Part shown: in pieces, positions 1 to 5,711 of the stretch
How the letters are laid out: the number at the start of each line of letters is the position of its first letter
Position numbering within the stretch: the stretch's first letter is position 1
Assembly: GCF_937873925.1 (NCBI RefSeq)
Contig: NZ_CALNAT010000067.1
Coordinates: forward strand, 1 to 7,045
Reading direction: 5' to 3'
Length of the DNA stretch: 7,045 bases
Origin: an uncultured Proteiniphilum sp.
Lineage (GTDB): Bacteria > Bacteroidota > Bacteroidia > Bacteroidales > Dysgonomonadaceae
Program-made: the position numbers and the translations under genes
The notes under the pieces: generated by a model
What the model was told of the DNA's origin: nothing
The model's database searches: none
The model's input: the letters and a program-made list of their open reading frames with translations, nothing else

Positions 1-379
1 ATTTAGTAGCTTTTTTCTTGTTAGCAACGGTTTTCTTTCTTCCCTTACGCGTACGGGCGTTGTTTTTGGTACTTTGTCCGCGTACGGGTAACCCGATACG
101 GTGACGGATACCGCGATAGCAACCAATATCCATCAGTCGTTTGATATTCAGCTGTACTTCGGAACGAAGATCACCCTCCACTTTAAACTCAGTCGAGATG
201 ATCTCACGGATACGGGCTGCCTGGTCATCGGTCCAGTCTTTCACTTTGATGTTCTTGTCAACATCTGCTTTTTCTAAAATGATGTTAGCTGCACTGCGGC
301 CAATGCCATAGATATATGTGAGCGCTATTTCACCTCTCTTGTTTTGCGGCAGATCGACACCTACAATTCTTATTGCCAT
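1..379 (-). CDS. rpsM: 30S ribosomal protein S13 (all 126 codons, stop cut by window edge)
   Basis: S13 lies in the head of the small subunit, forms intersubunit bridges with the large subunit and touches the P-site tRNA through its C-terminal tail. The frame starts at ATG 379 with MAIRIVGVDLPQNKRGEIAL. Family motifs follow: YIYGIGRSAANIIL (helix-hairpin-helix region), WTDDQAARIREII, DLRSEVQLNIKRLMDIGCYR, GIRHRIGLPVRGQSTKNNAR and TRKGRKK, with the Lys-rich end VANKKKATK. Residue 126 ends at position 2. Position 1 supplies a T, consistent with a stop codon outside the window. This is the first gene of the classical alpha operon; rpsK, rpsD, rpoA and rplQ are expected next. Confidence 0.98.
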   Translation of the reverse strand, partial: MAIRIVGVDLPQNKRGEIALTYIYGIGRSAANIILEKADVDKNIKVKDWTDDQAARIREIISTEFKVEGDLRSEVQLNIKRLMDIGCYRGIRHRIGLPVRGQSTKNNARTRKGRKKTVANKKKATK

Positions 380-416
380 ATATTATTTCTAGTTATTTTG
401 ATTACTATCTCTTATT

Positions 417-533
417 CTATCCCTGGCGTTGCTTGAACTTGGGATTTTTCTTATTGATAATATACAAACGGCCCTTCCTTCTCACTATTTTGCAATCGGC
501 CGTACGCTTTTTTAATGATGCTCTTACCTTCAT
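417..533 (-). CDS. rpmJ: 50S ribosomal protein L36, zinc-free form
   Basis: The 38-aa product begins MKVRASLKKRTADCKIVRRK and ends INKKNPKFKQRQG, matching L36 over its full length. L36 is one of the smallest large-subunit proteins and contacts 23S rRNA near the L16 and 5S region. The usual zinc ligands are missing: position 11 is Thr, 27 is Asn and 33 is Phe; only C14 remains. This is the C-minus type common in Bacteroidota. The gene ends in TAG and lies 37 bp before rpsM. The upstream leader is A-rich with no Shine-Dalgarno site. Confidence 0.96.
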   Translation of the reverse strand: MKVRASLKKRTADCKIVRRKGRLYIINKKNPKFKQRQG

Positions 534-556
534 AGATTATATCTTTTTTATCTTTC

Positions 557-588
557 GAACCTTCGCTCTCCACCTTTCCGGAGGGTTC
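557..588 (-). promoter_or_regulatory. Bulged hairpin in the infA-rpmJ spacer
   Basis: An outer 5-bp stem (GAACC 584-588 in mRNA sense with GGTTC 557-561) stacks on an inner 4-bp stem (CTCC 580-583 with GGAG 568-571), with an 8-nt loop and a 6-nt one-sided bulge. It ends 23 nt before the rpmJ ATG, and A-rich sequence lies between. There is no U-tract after it, so it is not a simple terminator. A 9-bp palindrome (CACACTGTG, 592-600) lies just upstream. The rest of the 534-698 spacer is A/T-rich with no gene. A regulatory role is only a possibility. Confidence 0.35.
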
Positions 589-698
589 CCCCACACTGTG
601 ACAACAAAGGTCAGAAAATTATCTTTAATTTTTACTCTTTTTTTTATTATGTTTCGGGATCTCAGTGTAATATTTCGAAATTTTCACTTCCTTATCAC

Positions 699-917
699 CT
701 ATTTATACCTGAACGAGATCCTTCCTTTCGAAAGATCGTAGGGGGACATTTCCACTCTTACCCTGTCTCCGGGCAGTATGCGTATGTAATGCATCCGCAT
801 CTTACCGGAAATATGAGCGGTTATCTCATGCCCGTTTTCCAGTTCTACGCGGAACATTGCATTCGATAATGCTTCGATGATGGTTCCGTCCTGTTCTATC
901 GCTGCTTGTTTAGCCAT
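699..917 (-). CDS. infA: Translation initiation factor IF-1
   Basis: IF-1 (72 aa) binds the ribosomal A site during initiation and supports IF-2 and IF-3. The single S1-like OB fold is clear: MAKQAAIEQDGTIIEALSNA, then MFRVELENGHEITAHISGKM (21-40), the RMHYIRILPGDRVRVEMSPY block (41-60), and DLSKGRISFRYK at the end. Length matches the family exactly. It ends with a TAG stop, which shows that TAG is an ordinary terminator in this genome. The next gene, rpmJ, starts only after a 165-bp spacer, longer than I would expect at this junction. Confidence 0.98.
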   Translation of the reverse strand: MAKQAAIEQDGTIIEALSNAMFRVELENGHEITAHISGKMRMHYIRILPGDRVRVEMSPYDLSKGRISFRYK

Positions 918-934
918 GAATCGATACTCTGTTT

Positions 935-1711
935 TTAGTTGTTCTGAATAAATTCAAATGTCGATAAGATATCGGCTTCCCCGTTCCGGATAGCAATAGT
1001 GTGTTCAAAATGGGCCGACGGTTTATGGTCTTTCGTTCGCACCGTCCATCCGTCATTCTCAAAGACAACTTTCTTGCCACCCATATTGATCATCGGCTCA
1101 ATCGCGATACAGAATCCGTTCTTAATGAGCGGCCCGGTTCCGCGCCGTCCATAGTTAGGGACTTCCGGGGCTTCATGCATCTGCCTGCCGATCCCATGTC
1201 CCACCAGTTCGCGCACCACGGCATAACCGTGTTTCTCGCAGTAGGTCTGGATGGCTGACCCGATATCTCCAATCCTGTTTCCCTCCTTTGCCTGCTCTAT
1301 GCCTTTGTAGAGCGACTCACGCGTTACACGGAGAAGATTTTTCACCTCCTGGCTCACCTCTCCCACGCAGAATGTGTAGGCCGAATCGCCACAAAAGCCA
1401 CGCAGTTTGGTACCGCAATCGATCGATATCACATCCCCTTCCACCAACGGTTTGTTATCGGGAATGCCATGTACCACGTTCTCGTTCACGGAAGTACAAA
1501 TTGAATTGGGAAAACCTCCATATCCCAAAAAAGTGGGAACGGCGCCGTGATCCCTGATGAATTCCTCTGCGATCCGGTCGAGTTGCAACGTGGTAACCCC
1601 CGGCCTGATGTATTTCGACAACTCTCCGAGCGTCATCCCTACCAGGCGGTTCGCTTCACGCATGAATTCGATCTCTTCATCGGTTTTCAATGTGATCACT
1701 TGGCTATTCAT
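935..1711 (-). CDS. map: Methionine aminopeptidase, type I
   Basis: MetAP (258 aa) removes the N-terminal methionine from new proteins at the ribosome, using two divalent metal ions. All five metal ligands are present by alignment with the E. coli family pattern: D98 (VISIDCGT), D109 (GFCGDSAYTF), H172 (VGHGIG), E205 (AIEPMI) and E236 (HFEHTIAI). Catalytic histidines H81 (NENVVHGIP) and H179 (QMHEAP) are also in place. There is no N-terminal zinc-finger extension, so this is the short bacterial type Ia. It follows secY by 17 nt and precedes infA by 17 nt. The absence of adk between secY and map fits Bacteroidota rather than Bacillota. Confidence 0.98.
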   Translation of the reverse strand: MNSQVITLKTDEEIEFMREANRLVGMTLGELSKYIRPGVTTLQLDRIAEEFIRDHGAVPTFLGYGGFPNSICTSVNENVVHGIPDNKPLVEGDVISIDCGTKLRGFCGDSAYTFCVGEVSQEVKNLLRVTRESLYKGIEQAKEGNRIGDIGSAIQTYCEKHGYAVVRELVGHGIGRQMHEAPEVPNYGRRGTGPLIKNGFCIAIEPMINMGGKKVVFENDGWTVRTKDHKPSAHFEHTIAIRNGEADILSTFEFIQNN

Positions 1712-1728
1712 ATCTATTCAGCTAAACT

Positions 1729-3051
1729 TTAATAAGCAGCTATTGATCCTGTCCGTCCTTTAATTTTGGCTCCCGATTTCAGGAAACCATCATAATGACG
1801 CATCAACAGGTGACTTTCAATCTGTTGCAATGTATCGAGCACTACTCCGACAAGGATCAGCAGCGATGTACCTCCAAAAAACTGGGCAAATTGGGAATTA
1901 ATTCCCATCATCCTGGCAAAAGCAGGCAAAATAGCGACTAAAGCCAGGAAAAACGATCCGGGCAATGTAATTCTCGACATGATAGTATCGATATACTCAG
2001 CCGTTCTTTTCCCCGGTTTCACTCCCGGTATAAAACCGTTGTTACGCTTCAGGTCTTCCGCCATCTGCACCGGATTCACCGTGATTGCCGTATAGAAATA
2101 GGTGAAGGCGATGATCATCGTGGCGAAAATTAAGTTATACCAGAAGCTGGTAAAGTCCATCAGGGAAGCCCAGAACCCGCCCCCTTCACGTGCAGAGAAC
2201 TGCGCAATGGTGATGGGGATAAACATGATGGCCTGGGCGAAAATGATGGGCATGACGTTTGCCGCATTTACCTTCAGCGGGATATACTGTCTCACGCCTC
2301 CATACTGCCTGTTGCCCACGATGCGTTTTGCATATTGCACGGGGACTTTCCTGACACCCTGTACCAGCATAATGGCGGCTGCCGTAACGGCTACGAGGAA
2401 CAACAATTCCAGCAAGAGCAGGATCAATCCCCCCGGTGCATCGATCAACCGGTCGTACTCAGCCACTAATGAGTGGGGTAAACGGGCTATGATACCGATG
2501 AGAATGATAAACGAAATCCCGTTTCCTACCCCTTTATCGGTAATGCGTTCTCCCAGCCAGAGCACAAACATGCTACCACCGGCAAGTATGATCGTGGAAG
2601 GTAATATCCAATCCCAGAATCCGCCGGGAATAGCGCTGCCTACAGCTCCATAGAGGTAGGCCGGCCCCTGTACCAGCAAAATGAGCACCGTGAGATAGCG
2701 GGTGTACTGATTAATTTTCGTACGTCCGCTTTCACCCTCCCGTTGCATCTTCTGGAAGGCAGGTACCGCGATCCCGAGCAACTGCATCACAATGGATGCC
2801 GAGATATAAGGCATGATCCCCAGTGCGAAGATAGATGCGTTGGCAAAAGCTCCTCCGGAAAACATGTCGAGGAGACTCAACAGCCCTGTGCTGGCATTCG
2901 CCTGCAATGTCACGAGATGTTCCGGGTTGATCCCGGGCAATACCACGAACGACCCGAACCGGTAAATGGCTACAAAACCTATGGTAATAAGAAGCCTTTT
3001 TCTAAGGTCTTCTATCTTCCATATATTCTTAACTGTTTGTACGAATCCCAT
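1729..3051 (-). CDS. secY: Protein translocase subunit SecY
   Basis: SecY (440 aa) is the channel of the SecYEG translocon in the cytoplasmic membrane; it passes unfolded proteins outward or inserts membrane proteins sideways. Ten hydrophobic segments can be read at roughly residues 19-40, 70-95, 116-134, 152-168, 174-192, 208-231, 267-285, 305-325, 362-382 and 393-408. The plug-region stretch SLLDMFSGGAFANASIFALG (about 59-78) and MPYISASIVMQLL are conserved. Cytoplasmic loops carry GERITDKGVGNGIS and DLKRNNGFIPGVKPG, sites of SecA and ribosome contact. The C-terminus ends in LLMRHYDGFLKSGAKIKGR, as expected. Length is typical and no interruption is seen. It sits between rplO (4 nt) and map (17 nt). 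Confidence 0.98.
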   Translation of the reverse strand: MGFVQTVKNIWKIEDLRKRLLITIGFVAIYRFGSFVVLPGINPEHLVTLQANASTGLLSLLDMFSGGAFANASIFALGIMPYISASIVMQLLGIAVPAFQKMQREGESGRTKINQYTRYLTVLILLVQGPAYLYGAVGSAIPGGFWDWILPSTIILAGGSMFVLWLGERITDKGVGNGISFIILIGIIARLPHSLVAEYDRLIDAPGGLILLLLELLFLVAVTAAAIMLVQGVRKVPVQYAKRIVGNRQYGGVRQYIPLKVNAANVMPIIFAQAIMFIPITIAQFSAREGGGFWASLMDFTSFWYNLIFATMIIAFTYFYTAITVNPVQMAEDLKRNNGFIPGVKPGKRTAEYIDTIMSRITLPGSFFLALVAILPAFARMMGINSQFAQFFGGTSLLILVGVVLDTLQQIESHLLMRHYDGFLKSGAKIKGRTGSIAAY

Positions 3052-3055
3052 TTGA

Positions 3056-3502
3056 TTAGAGTTTTACTGCGGTTCCACCTGCTGAAGTAATGGCTTCTTC
3101 GGCTGTTTTGGAAAAGGCATGCGCCGTCACTTCCAGTTTAGTCGATAAAGTACCCCTGCCGAGAATTTTCACTAAATGTTTGCGGGATATAAGCCCGGCA
3201 TTCATCAACACTTCAGGATTGATTTGGGTGAGGTTTTGCGCCTCAGCCAGTTCCTGCAATGTTTCCAGATTGATGGCTTTGTATTCAACTCTTTTCAGAG
3301 GTTTGAATCCGAATTTGGGTAAGCGACGCTGCAAAGGCATCTGTCCCCCTTCGAAACCGACTTTCTTTGAATAACCCGACCGCGATTTTTGTCCTTTATG
3401 TCCTTTGGTTGAAGTTCCCCCTTTTCCCGATCCGGAGCCGCGGCCAATCCGTTTGCGGGTTGTGGTAGAACCTTCAGCCGGTTTTAAATTCGATAAATCC
3501 AT
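3056..3502 (-). CDS. rplO: 50S ribosomal protein L15
   Basis: L15 (148 aa) is a large-subunit assembly protein whose extended N-terminal arm threads into 23S rRNA. The N-terminal third is the typical Gly/Lys/Arg-rich arm: MDLSNLKPAEGSTTTRKRIG, then GSGSGKGGTSTKGHKGQKSR. FEGGQMPLQRRLPKFGF follows (about 50-66). The globular C-terminal domain includes LISRKHLVKILGRGTL and ends in AEEAITSAGGTAVKL. Length is typical. The leader is A-rich with no Shine-Dalgarno site. The stop is only 4 nt before the secY start, so the two are probably translationally coupled. Confidence 0.98.
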   Translation of the reverse strand: MDLSNLKPAEGSTTTRKRIGRGSGSGKGGTSTKGHKGQKSRSGYSKKVGFEGGQMPLQRRLPKFGFKPLKRVEYKAINLETLQELAEAQNLTQINPEVLMNAGLISRKHLVKILGRGTLSTKLEVTAHAFSKTAEEAITSAGGTAVKL

Positions 3503-3559
3503 TGTATATTGTCTTTATTTATTTTAATTTTTAACTCCATTGATTTTCTGTCGTCATTC

Positions 3560-3594
3560 GGCATAGTATAAGCAAGCTTGCCTCTGCCCTCATT
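3560..3594. repeat. Short intergenic repeat, copy A
   Basis: Shares GGCATAG, AAGCAAGCTTG and CTCATT with copy B at 6232-6265, in the same order and orientation, with only one base difference in total length. The centre here is the perfect 10-bp palindrome GCAAGCTTGC (3572-3581). It lies in the 118-bp spacer between rpmD and rplO, starting 26 nt after the rpmD stop. A 20-codon minus-strand open frame crosses it (MRAEASLL...), but nothing supports translation. The rest of the spacer is A/T-rich leader for rplO. Confidence 0.5.
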
Positions 3595-3620
3595 CCTAAG
3601 AAAATTCAATTATCAATCAA

Positions 3621-3797
3621 TTATTCCACAATCGTTACCAGGTGCTGCACTTTGCGTACAAGTCCTCTGATGGAGGGCGTATCCTCATGCTCCACTACAC
3701 GGTTCATTTTGGTAAGTCCCAAAGCGTCCAACGTTTTTTTCTGATCTTTAGGAGCCCCTATTCTGCTTTTTGTCTGTTTTACTTTTATTGTAGCCAT
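3621..3797 (-). CDS. rpmD: 50S ribosomal protein L30
   Basis: This small gene encodes 58 aa beginning MATIKVKQTKSRIGAPKDQK and ending VRKVQHLVTIVE. L30 is a small large-subunit protein that binds 23S rRNA. Family features seen are the N-terminal beta-strand with the KSRIG motif, the KKTLDALGLTKMNRVVEHED middle (as in the family's LGL-KxxxxVxxxDTP pattern), and DTPSIRGLVRKVQHLV. Length is typical of bacterial L30. It lies 15 nt after rpsE in the canonical S5-L30-L15 order, and its TAA is followed by an unusually long spacer before rplO. Confidence 0.97.
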   Translation of the reverse strand: MATIKVKQTKSRIGAPKDQKKTLDALGLTKMNRVVEHEDTPSIRGLVRKVQHLVTIVE

Positions 3798-3812
3798 TTC
3801 AGATTCCTTTTT

Positions 3813-4271
3813 TTATCCGTTAAACACTTTTTCTAAACTCACGCCCCTGTTCTGGGCTACCGTGATAGGATCTCTCAACTCGGTCAACGCAGCAATCGTC
3901 GCTTTCACCAGGTTGTGCGGATTGGAGGATCCTTTGGATTTAGCCAACACGTCGGTGATACCTACACTCTCGAGTACGGCACGCATAGCACCCCCTGCTT
4001 TTACTCCGGTACCGGTAACAGCCGGTTTCAGAAAGACTTCGGCGCCTCCGTAATGGGCTATCTGCTCATGCGGGATAGTTCCTTTATATACCGGAACCTT
4101 GATGAGGTTTTTCTTGGCAGCTTCCACACCTTTGGCGATGGCCGTAGTTACTTCACCTGCTTTACCCAGACCCCAGCCTATGATGCCGTCTTCGTTTCCT
4201 ACAACAACCATAGCGGCAAATGTGAACGTACGACCACCCTTCGTTACTTTGGTGGTACGGTTGATCGCCAC
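3813..4271 (-). CDS. rpsE: 30S ribosomal protein S5, open frame downstream of an in-frame amber codon
   Basis: S5 is a small-subunit protein at the mRNA entry channel, contacting S4 and S8, and acts in decoding accuracy and assembly. The open frame from GTG at 4271 gives 152 aa beginning MAINRTTKVTKGGRTFTF. It covers the double-stranded-RNA-binding-like domain (KGGRTFTFAAMVVVGNEDG, GWGLGKAGEV) and the C-terminal domain (GGAMRAVLESVGITDVLAKS, SSNPHNLVKATIAAL, QNRGVSLEKVF). Bacteroidales S5 is normally about 172 aa. The missing 20 codons are present directly upstream, in the same frame, but contain TAG at 4302-4304. Either the GTG is used, giving a protein lacking its N-terminal segment; or the amber is suppressed; or the base is wrong. 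The core of the protein is intact. Confidence 0.9.
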   Translation of the reverse strand: MAINRTTKVTKGGRTFTFAAMVVVGNEDGIIGWGLGKAGEVTTAIAKGVEAAKKNLIKVPVYKGTIPHEQIAHYGGAEVFLKPAVTGTGVKAGGAMRAVLESVGITDVLAKSKGSSNPHNLVKATIAALTELRDPITVAQNRGVSLEKVFNG

Positions 4272-4331
4272 TAAACGGTCTTTCAGTTCAATATCGTTGG
4301 TCTATTTTACTTTGTTTATTACTCCTGCCAT
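4272..4331 (-). other. Expected N-terminal segment of rpsE, interrupted by TAG at codon 10
   Basis: Reading the minus strand from ATG at 4331, in the same frame as S5, gives MAGVINKVK, then TAG (4302-4304), then TNDIELKDRL running straight into VAINRTTKV. Both halves match the N-terminus of Bacteroidales S5 as I know it (of the type ...RVKSTNDIELKDRLVAINR), where a serine stands at the stop position. A single C-to-A change in a TCG codon would produce this TAG. The ATG follows the rplR stop by 5 nt, as expected for the authentic start. Whether this segment is translated is unknown. Confidence 0.85.
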
Positions 4332-4336
4332 GATCG

Positions 4337-4681
4337 TTAAAATTTAAGTCCGCCTTTACGGGCTGCATCTGCCAATTCTTTAATACGTCCGTGATAGAGG
4401 TAACCATTCCTGTCGAAAGTTACCAGTTCTACTCCGGCTTCCCTCGCATTCTGAGCAATCAGTTCGCCCACTTTGGCTGCGATCTCTTTCTTAGGAAGTT
4501 TCTCTTCCAGTTTCAGAGAAGATGCCGATGCCAATGTTTTGCCGGTGGTGTCGTCGATCACCTGGGCATATATCTGTTTATTGCTTCTGAATACCGAGAG
4601 GCGGGGTCTCTCGGGAGAACCCTGTACTTTACCGCGTACCCGCGTTTTTATCTTTATTCTTCTTTCGTTCTTTGTTAACAT
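4337..4681 (-). CDS. rplR: 50S ribosomal protein L18
   Basis: L18 (114 aa) binds 5S rRNA together with L5 and helps build the central protuberance. The basic N-terminal tail MLTKNERRIKIKTRVRGKV precedes the conserved RPRLSVFRSNKQIYAQVID (about 26-43). The C-terminal domain ends in FDRNGYLYHGRIKELADAAR and GGLKF, the family hallmark. Length is typical for the family. The stop lies 5 nt before the conserved ATG position of rpsE (4331), a spacing that supports that ATG as the ancestral rpsE start. Confidence 0.98.
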   Translation of the reverse strand: MLTKNERRIKIKTRVRGKVQGSPERPRLSVFRSNKQIYAQVIDDTTGKTLASASSLKLEEKLPKKEIAAKVGELIAQNAREAGVELVTFDRNGYLYHGRIKELADAARKGGLKF

Positions 4682-4700
4682 AGTGAATTCAGTTTACGTG

Positions 4701-5255
4701 TTATTTGGATGCCGTCTTACCGGATTTGCGACGTATCTGTTCACCCACGAAACGCACACCTTTTCCTTTGTATGGTTCCGGTTTCCGGAATGAACGGATC
4801 TTGGCACATACCTGGCCCAGTAGTTGTTTATCACAGGACTCCAGCAAAATAAGCGGATTCTTGTTCCTCTCCATTTTGGTTTCGACTTTGACCTCTTTAG
4901 GCAATTCCATGAGAATACTGTGCGAATATCCCAATGATAACTCCAAAACCTGTCCGCTATTGGTTACACGATAACCGACACCCACAAGTTCCAGTTGCTT
5001 ACGGAAACCTTCCGAAACACCAATCACCATGTTATTTAATAAAGAGCGGTAGAGGCCGTGCAACGAACGGCTCTCTTTTTCATCGTTAGGCCGTTCAATG
5101 GTAAGCACGCCATCGTTTACTTCGATCTTCATGTCGCTGCTCACCTGCTGGTTCAGTTCGCCTTTCGGGCCTTTCAGCGTAATCACATTATCTTTTCCGA
5201 TTGTCACTGCAACTCCTGCAGGCAATGTGATGGGTAATTTTCCTATTCTAGACAT
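4701..5255 (-). CDS. rplF: 50S ribosomal protein L6
   Basis: L6 (184 aa) has two similar domains and binds 23S rRNA near the factor-binding stalk base and the sarcin-ricin loop. The N-terminus MSRIGKLPITLPAGV is canonical. The domain junction carries GVSEGFRKQLELVGVGYR, and the C-terminal signature includes PEPYKGKG (about 159-166) followed by a basic tail. A TTG five codons upstream is also in frame, but an AAGGAG Shine-Dalgarno site lies at 5262-5267, 6 nt before the ATG at 5255, and the family always begins MSRIGK, so 5255 is chosen. The gene is 16 nt from rpsH and 19 nt from rplR. Confidence 0.98.
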   Translation of the reverse strand: MSRIGKLPITLPAGVAVTIGKDNVITLKGPKGELNQQVSSDMKIEVNDGVLTIERPNDEKESRSLHGLYRSLLNNMVIGVSEGFRKQLELVGVGYRVTNSGQVLELSLGYSHSILMELPKEVKVETKMERNKNPLILLESCDKQLLGQVCAKIRSFRKPEPYKGKGVRFVGEQIRRKSGKTASK

Positions 5256-5261
5256 ATCTCT

Positions 5262-5267
5262 CTCCTT
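5262..5267 (-). promoter_or_regulatory. Shine-Dalgarno site of rplF
   Basis: AAGGAG on the minus strand sits 6 nt before the rplF ATG at 5255 and falls inside the alternative TTG-started extension. It therefore decides the start in favour of 5255. Strong sites of this kind are uncommon in Bacteroidota, where A/T-rich leaders usually suffice. Confidence 0.7.
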
Positions 5268-5271
5268 CAAA

Positions 5272-5667
5272 TTAATAAACGAAACACAAAACTTCTCCGC
5301 CCACTTTTTGTTCGCGGGCTTCTTTATCGGTCATTACTCCATTTGAAGTAGACAGTATGGCAATACCCAAACCGTTGAGCACACGGGGCATATCCTTATG
5401 TCCCACATATTTGCGCAAACCGGGAGTAGAAACGCGTTCCAGTTTCTTGATTGCATTCACTTTGTTTACAGGATCGTATTTCAAGGCAATCATAATGCTG
5501 CCCTGGGGACCGTCCTCTACGAACTTATAGTTCAGTATGTACCCCTTTTCGAAAAGTATCTTAGTGATATCTTTCTTTAAATTCGATGCGGGTATTTCCA
5601 CCACTCTGTGCTTTGCCATGATGGCATTTCTTAGCCGCGTCAAATAATCTGCTATTGGATCTGTCAT
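5272..5667 (-). CDS. rpsH: 30S ribosomal protein S8
   Basis: S8 (131 aa) is a primary 16S rRNA-binding protein needed for platform assembly and, in enterobacteria, is the repressor of the spc operon. The start is placed at MTDPIADYLTRLRNA, the universal S8 N-terminus. A GTG 10 codons further upstream would extend the frame into the GC-rich hairpin of the leader and adds no family sequence. The C-terminal domain holds the RNA-binding STSNG loop (106-110) and ends in MTDKEAREQKVGGEVLCFVY. Length is typical. The leader just before the ATG is A/T-rich without a Shine-Dalgarno site. The stop lies 16 nt before the rplF start. Confidence 0.98.
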   Translation of the reverse strand: MTDPIADYLTRLRNAIMAKHRVVEIPASNLKKDITKILFEKGYILNYKFVEDGPQGSIMIALKYDPVNKVNAIKKLERVSTPGLRKYVGHKDMPRVLNGLGIAILSTSNGVMTDKEAREQKVGGEVLCFVY

Positions 5668-5687
5668 ATATTGAAAATTTAAATTGA

Positions 5688-5702
5688 TCCCGACCACCGG
5701 GA
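5688..5702 (-). promoter_or_regulatory. GC-rich hairpin in the rpsH leader
   Basis: TCCCG and CGGGA form a perfect 5-bp stem around a 5-base loop in the mRNA. The hairpin ends 20 nt before the rpsH ATG, and the stretch between is very A/T-rich. No U-tract follows it in the transcribed direction, so it does not look like an intrinsic terminator. It could influence rpsH translation or mRNA stability, but this is inference. Confidence 0.35.
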
Positions 5703-5711
5703 CAATATTTA

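Noticed and set aside
557..588. Intrinsic terminator after infA
   Set aside because: The stem is followed by A-rich sequence, not a U-tract, in the transcribed direction, and rpmJ and rpsM continue the operon.
605..612. Bacteroidota-type promoter (TAnnTTTG with upstream TTTG) before rpmJ
   Set aside because: The -7 candidate GACCTTTG has a mismatch, and I see no clear TTTG at the right distance upstream. Too weak to annotate.
373..741. Plus-strand open frame of 122 codons across rpmJ and the infA-rpmJ spacer
   Set aside because: It runs antisense to rpmJ and the end of infA, is rich in Phe/Leu/Ile from the A/T-rich DNA, and has no family resemblance.
2102..2653. Plus-strand open frame of 183 codons
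   Set aside because: It lies entirely inside secY on the opposite strand, has low-complexity composition and no recognisable family. It is a shadow of the real gene.
4302..4304. General reassignment of TAG to an amino acid
   Set aside because: infA and rpmJ both end with TAG exactly at the expected family length, so TAG serves as a stop in this genome.
5256..5270. Five-codon N-terminal extension of L6 from a TTG
   Set aside because: It overlaps the AAGGAG site that serves the ATG at 5255, and L6 proteins begin MSRIGK.
5668..5697. Ten-codon N-terminal extension of S8 from a GTG
   Set aside because: S8 universally begins near MTDPIADYL. The extension reads into the leader hairpin and adds no conserved sequence.
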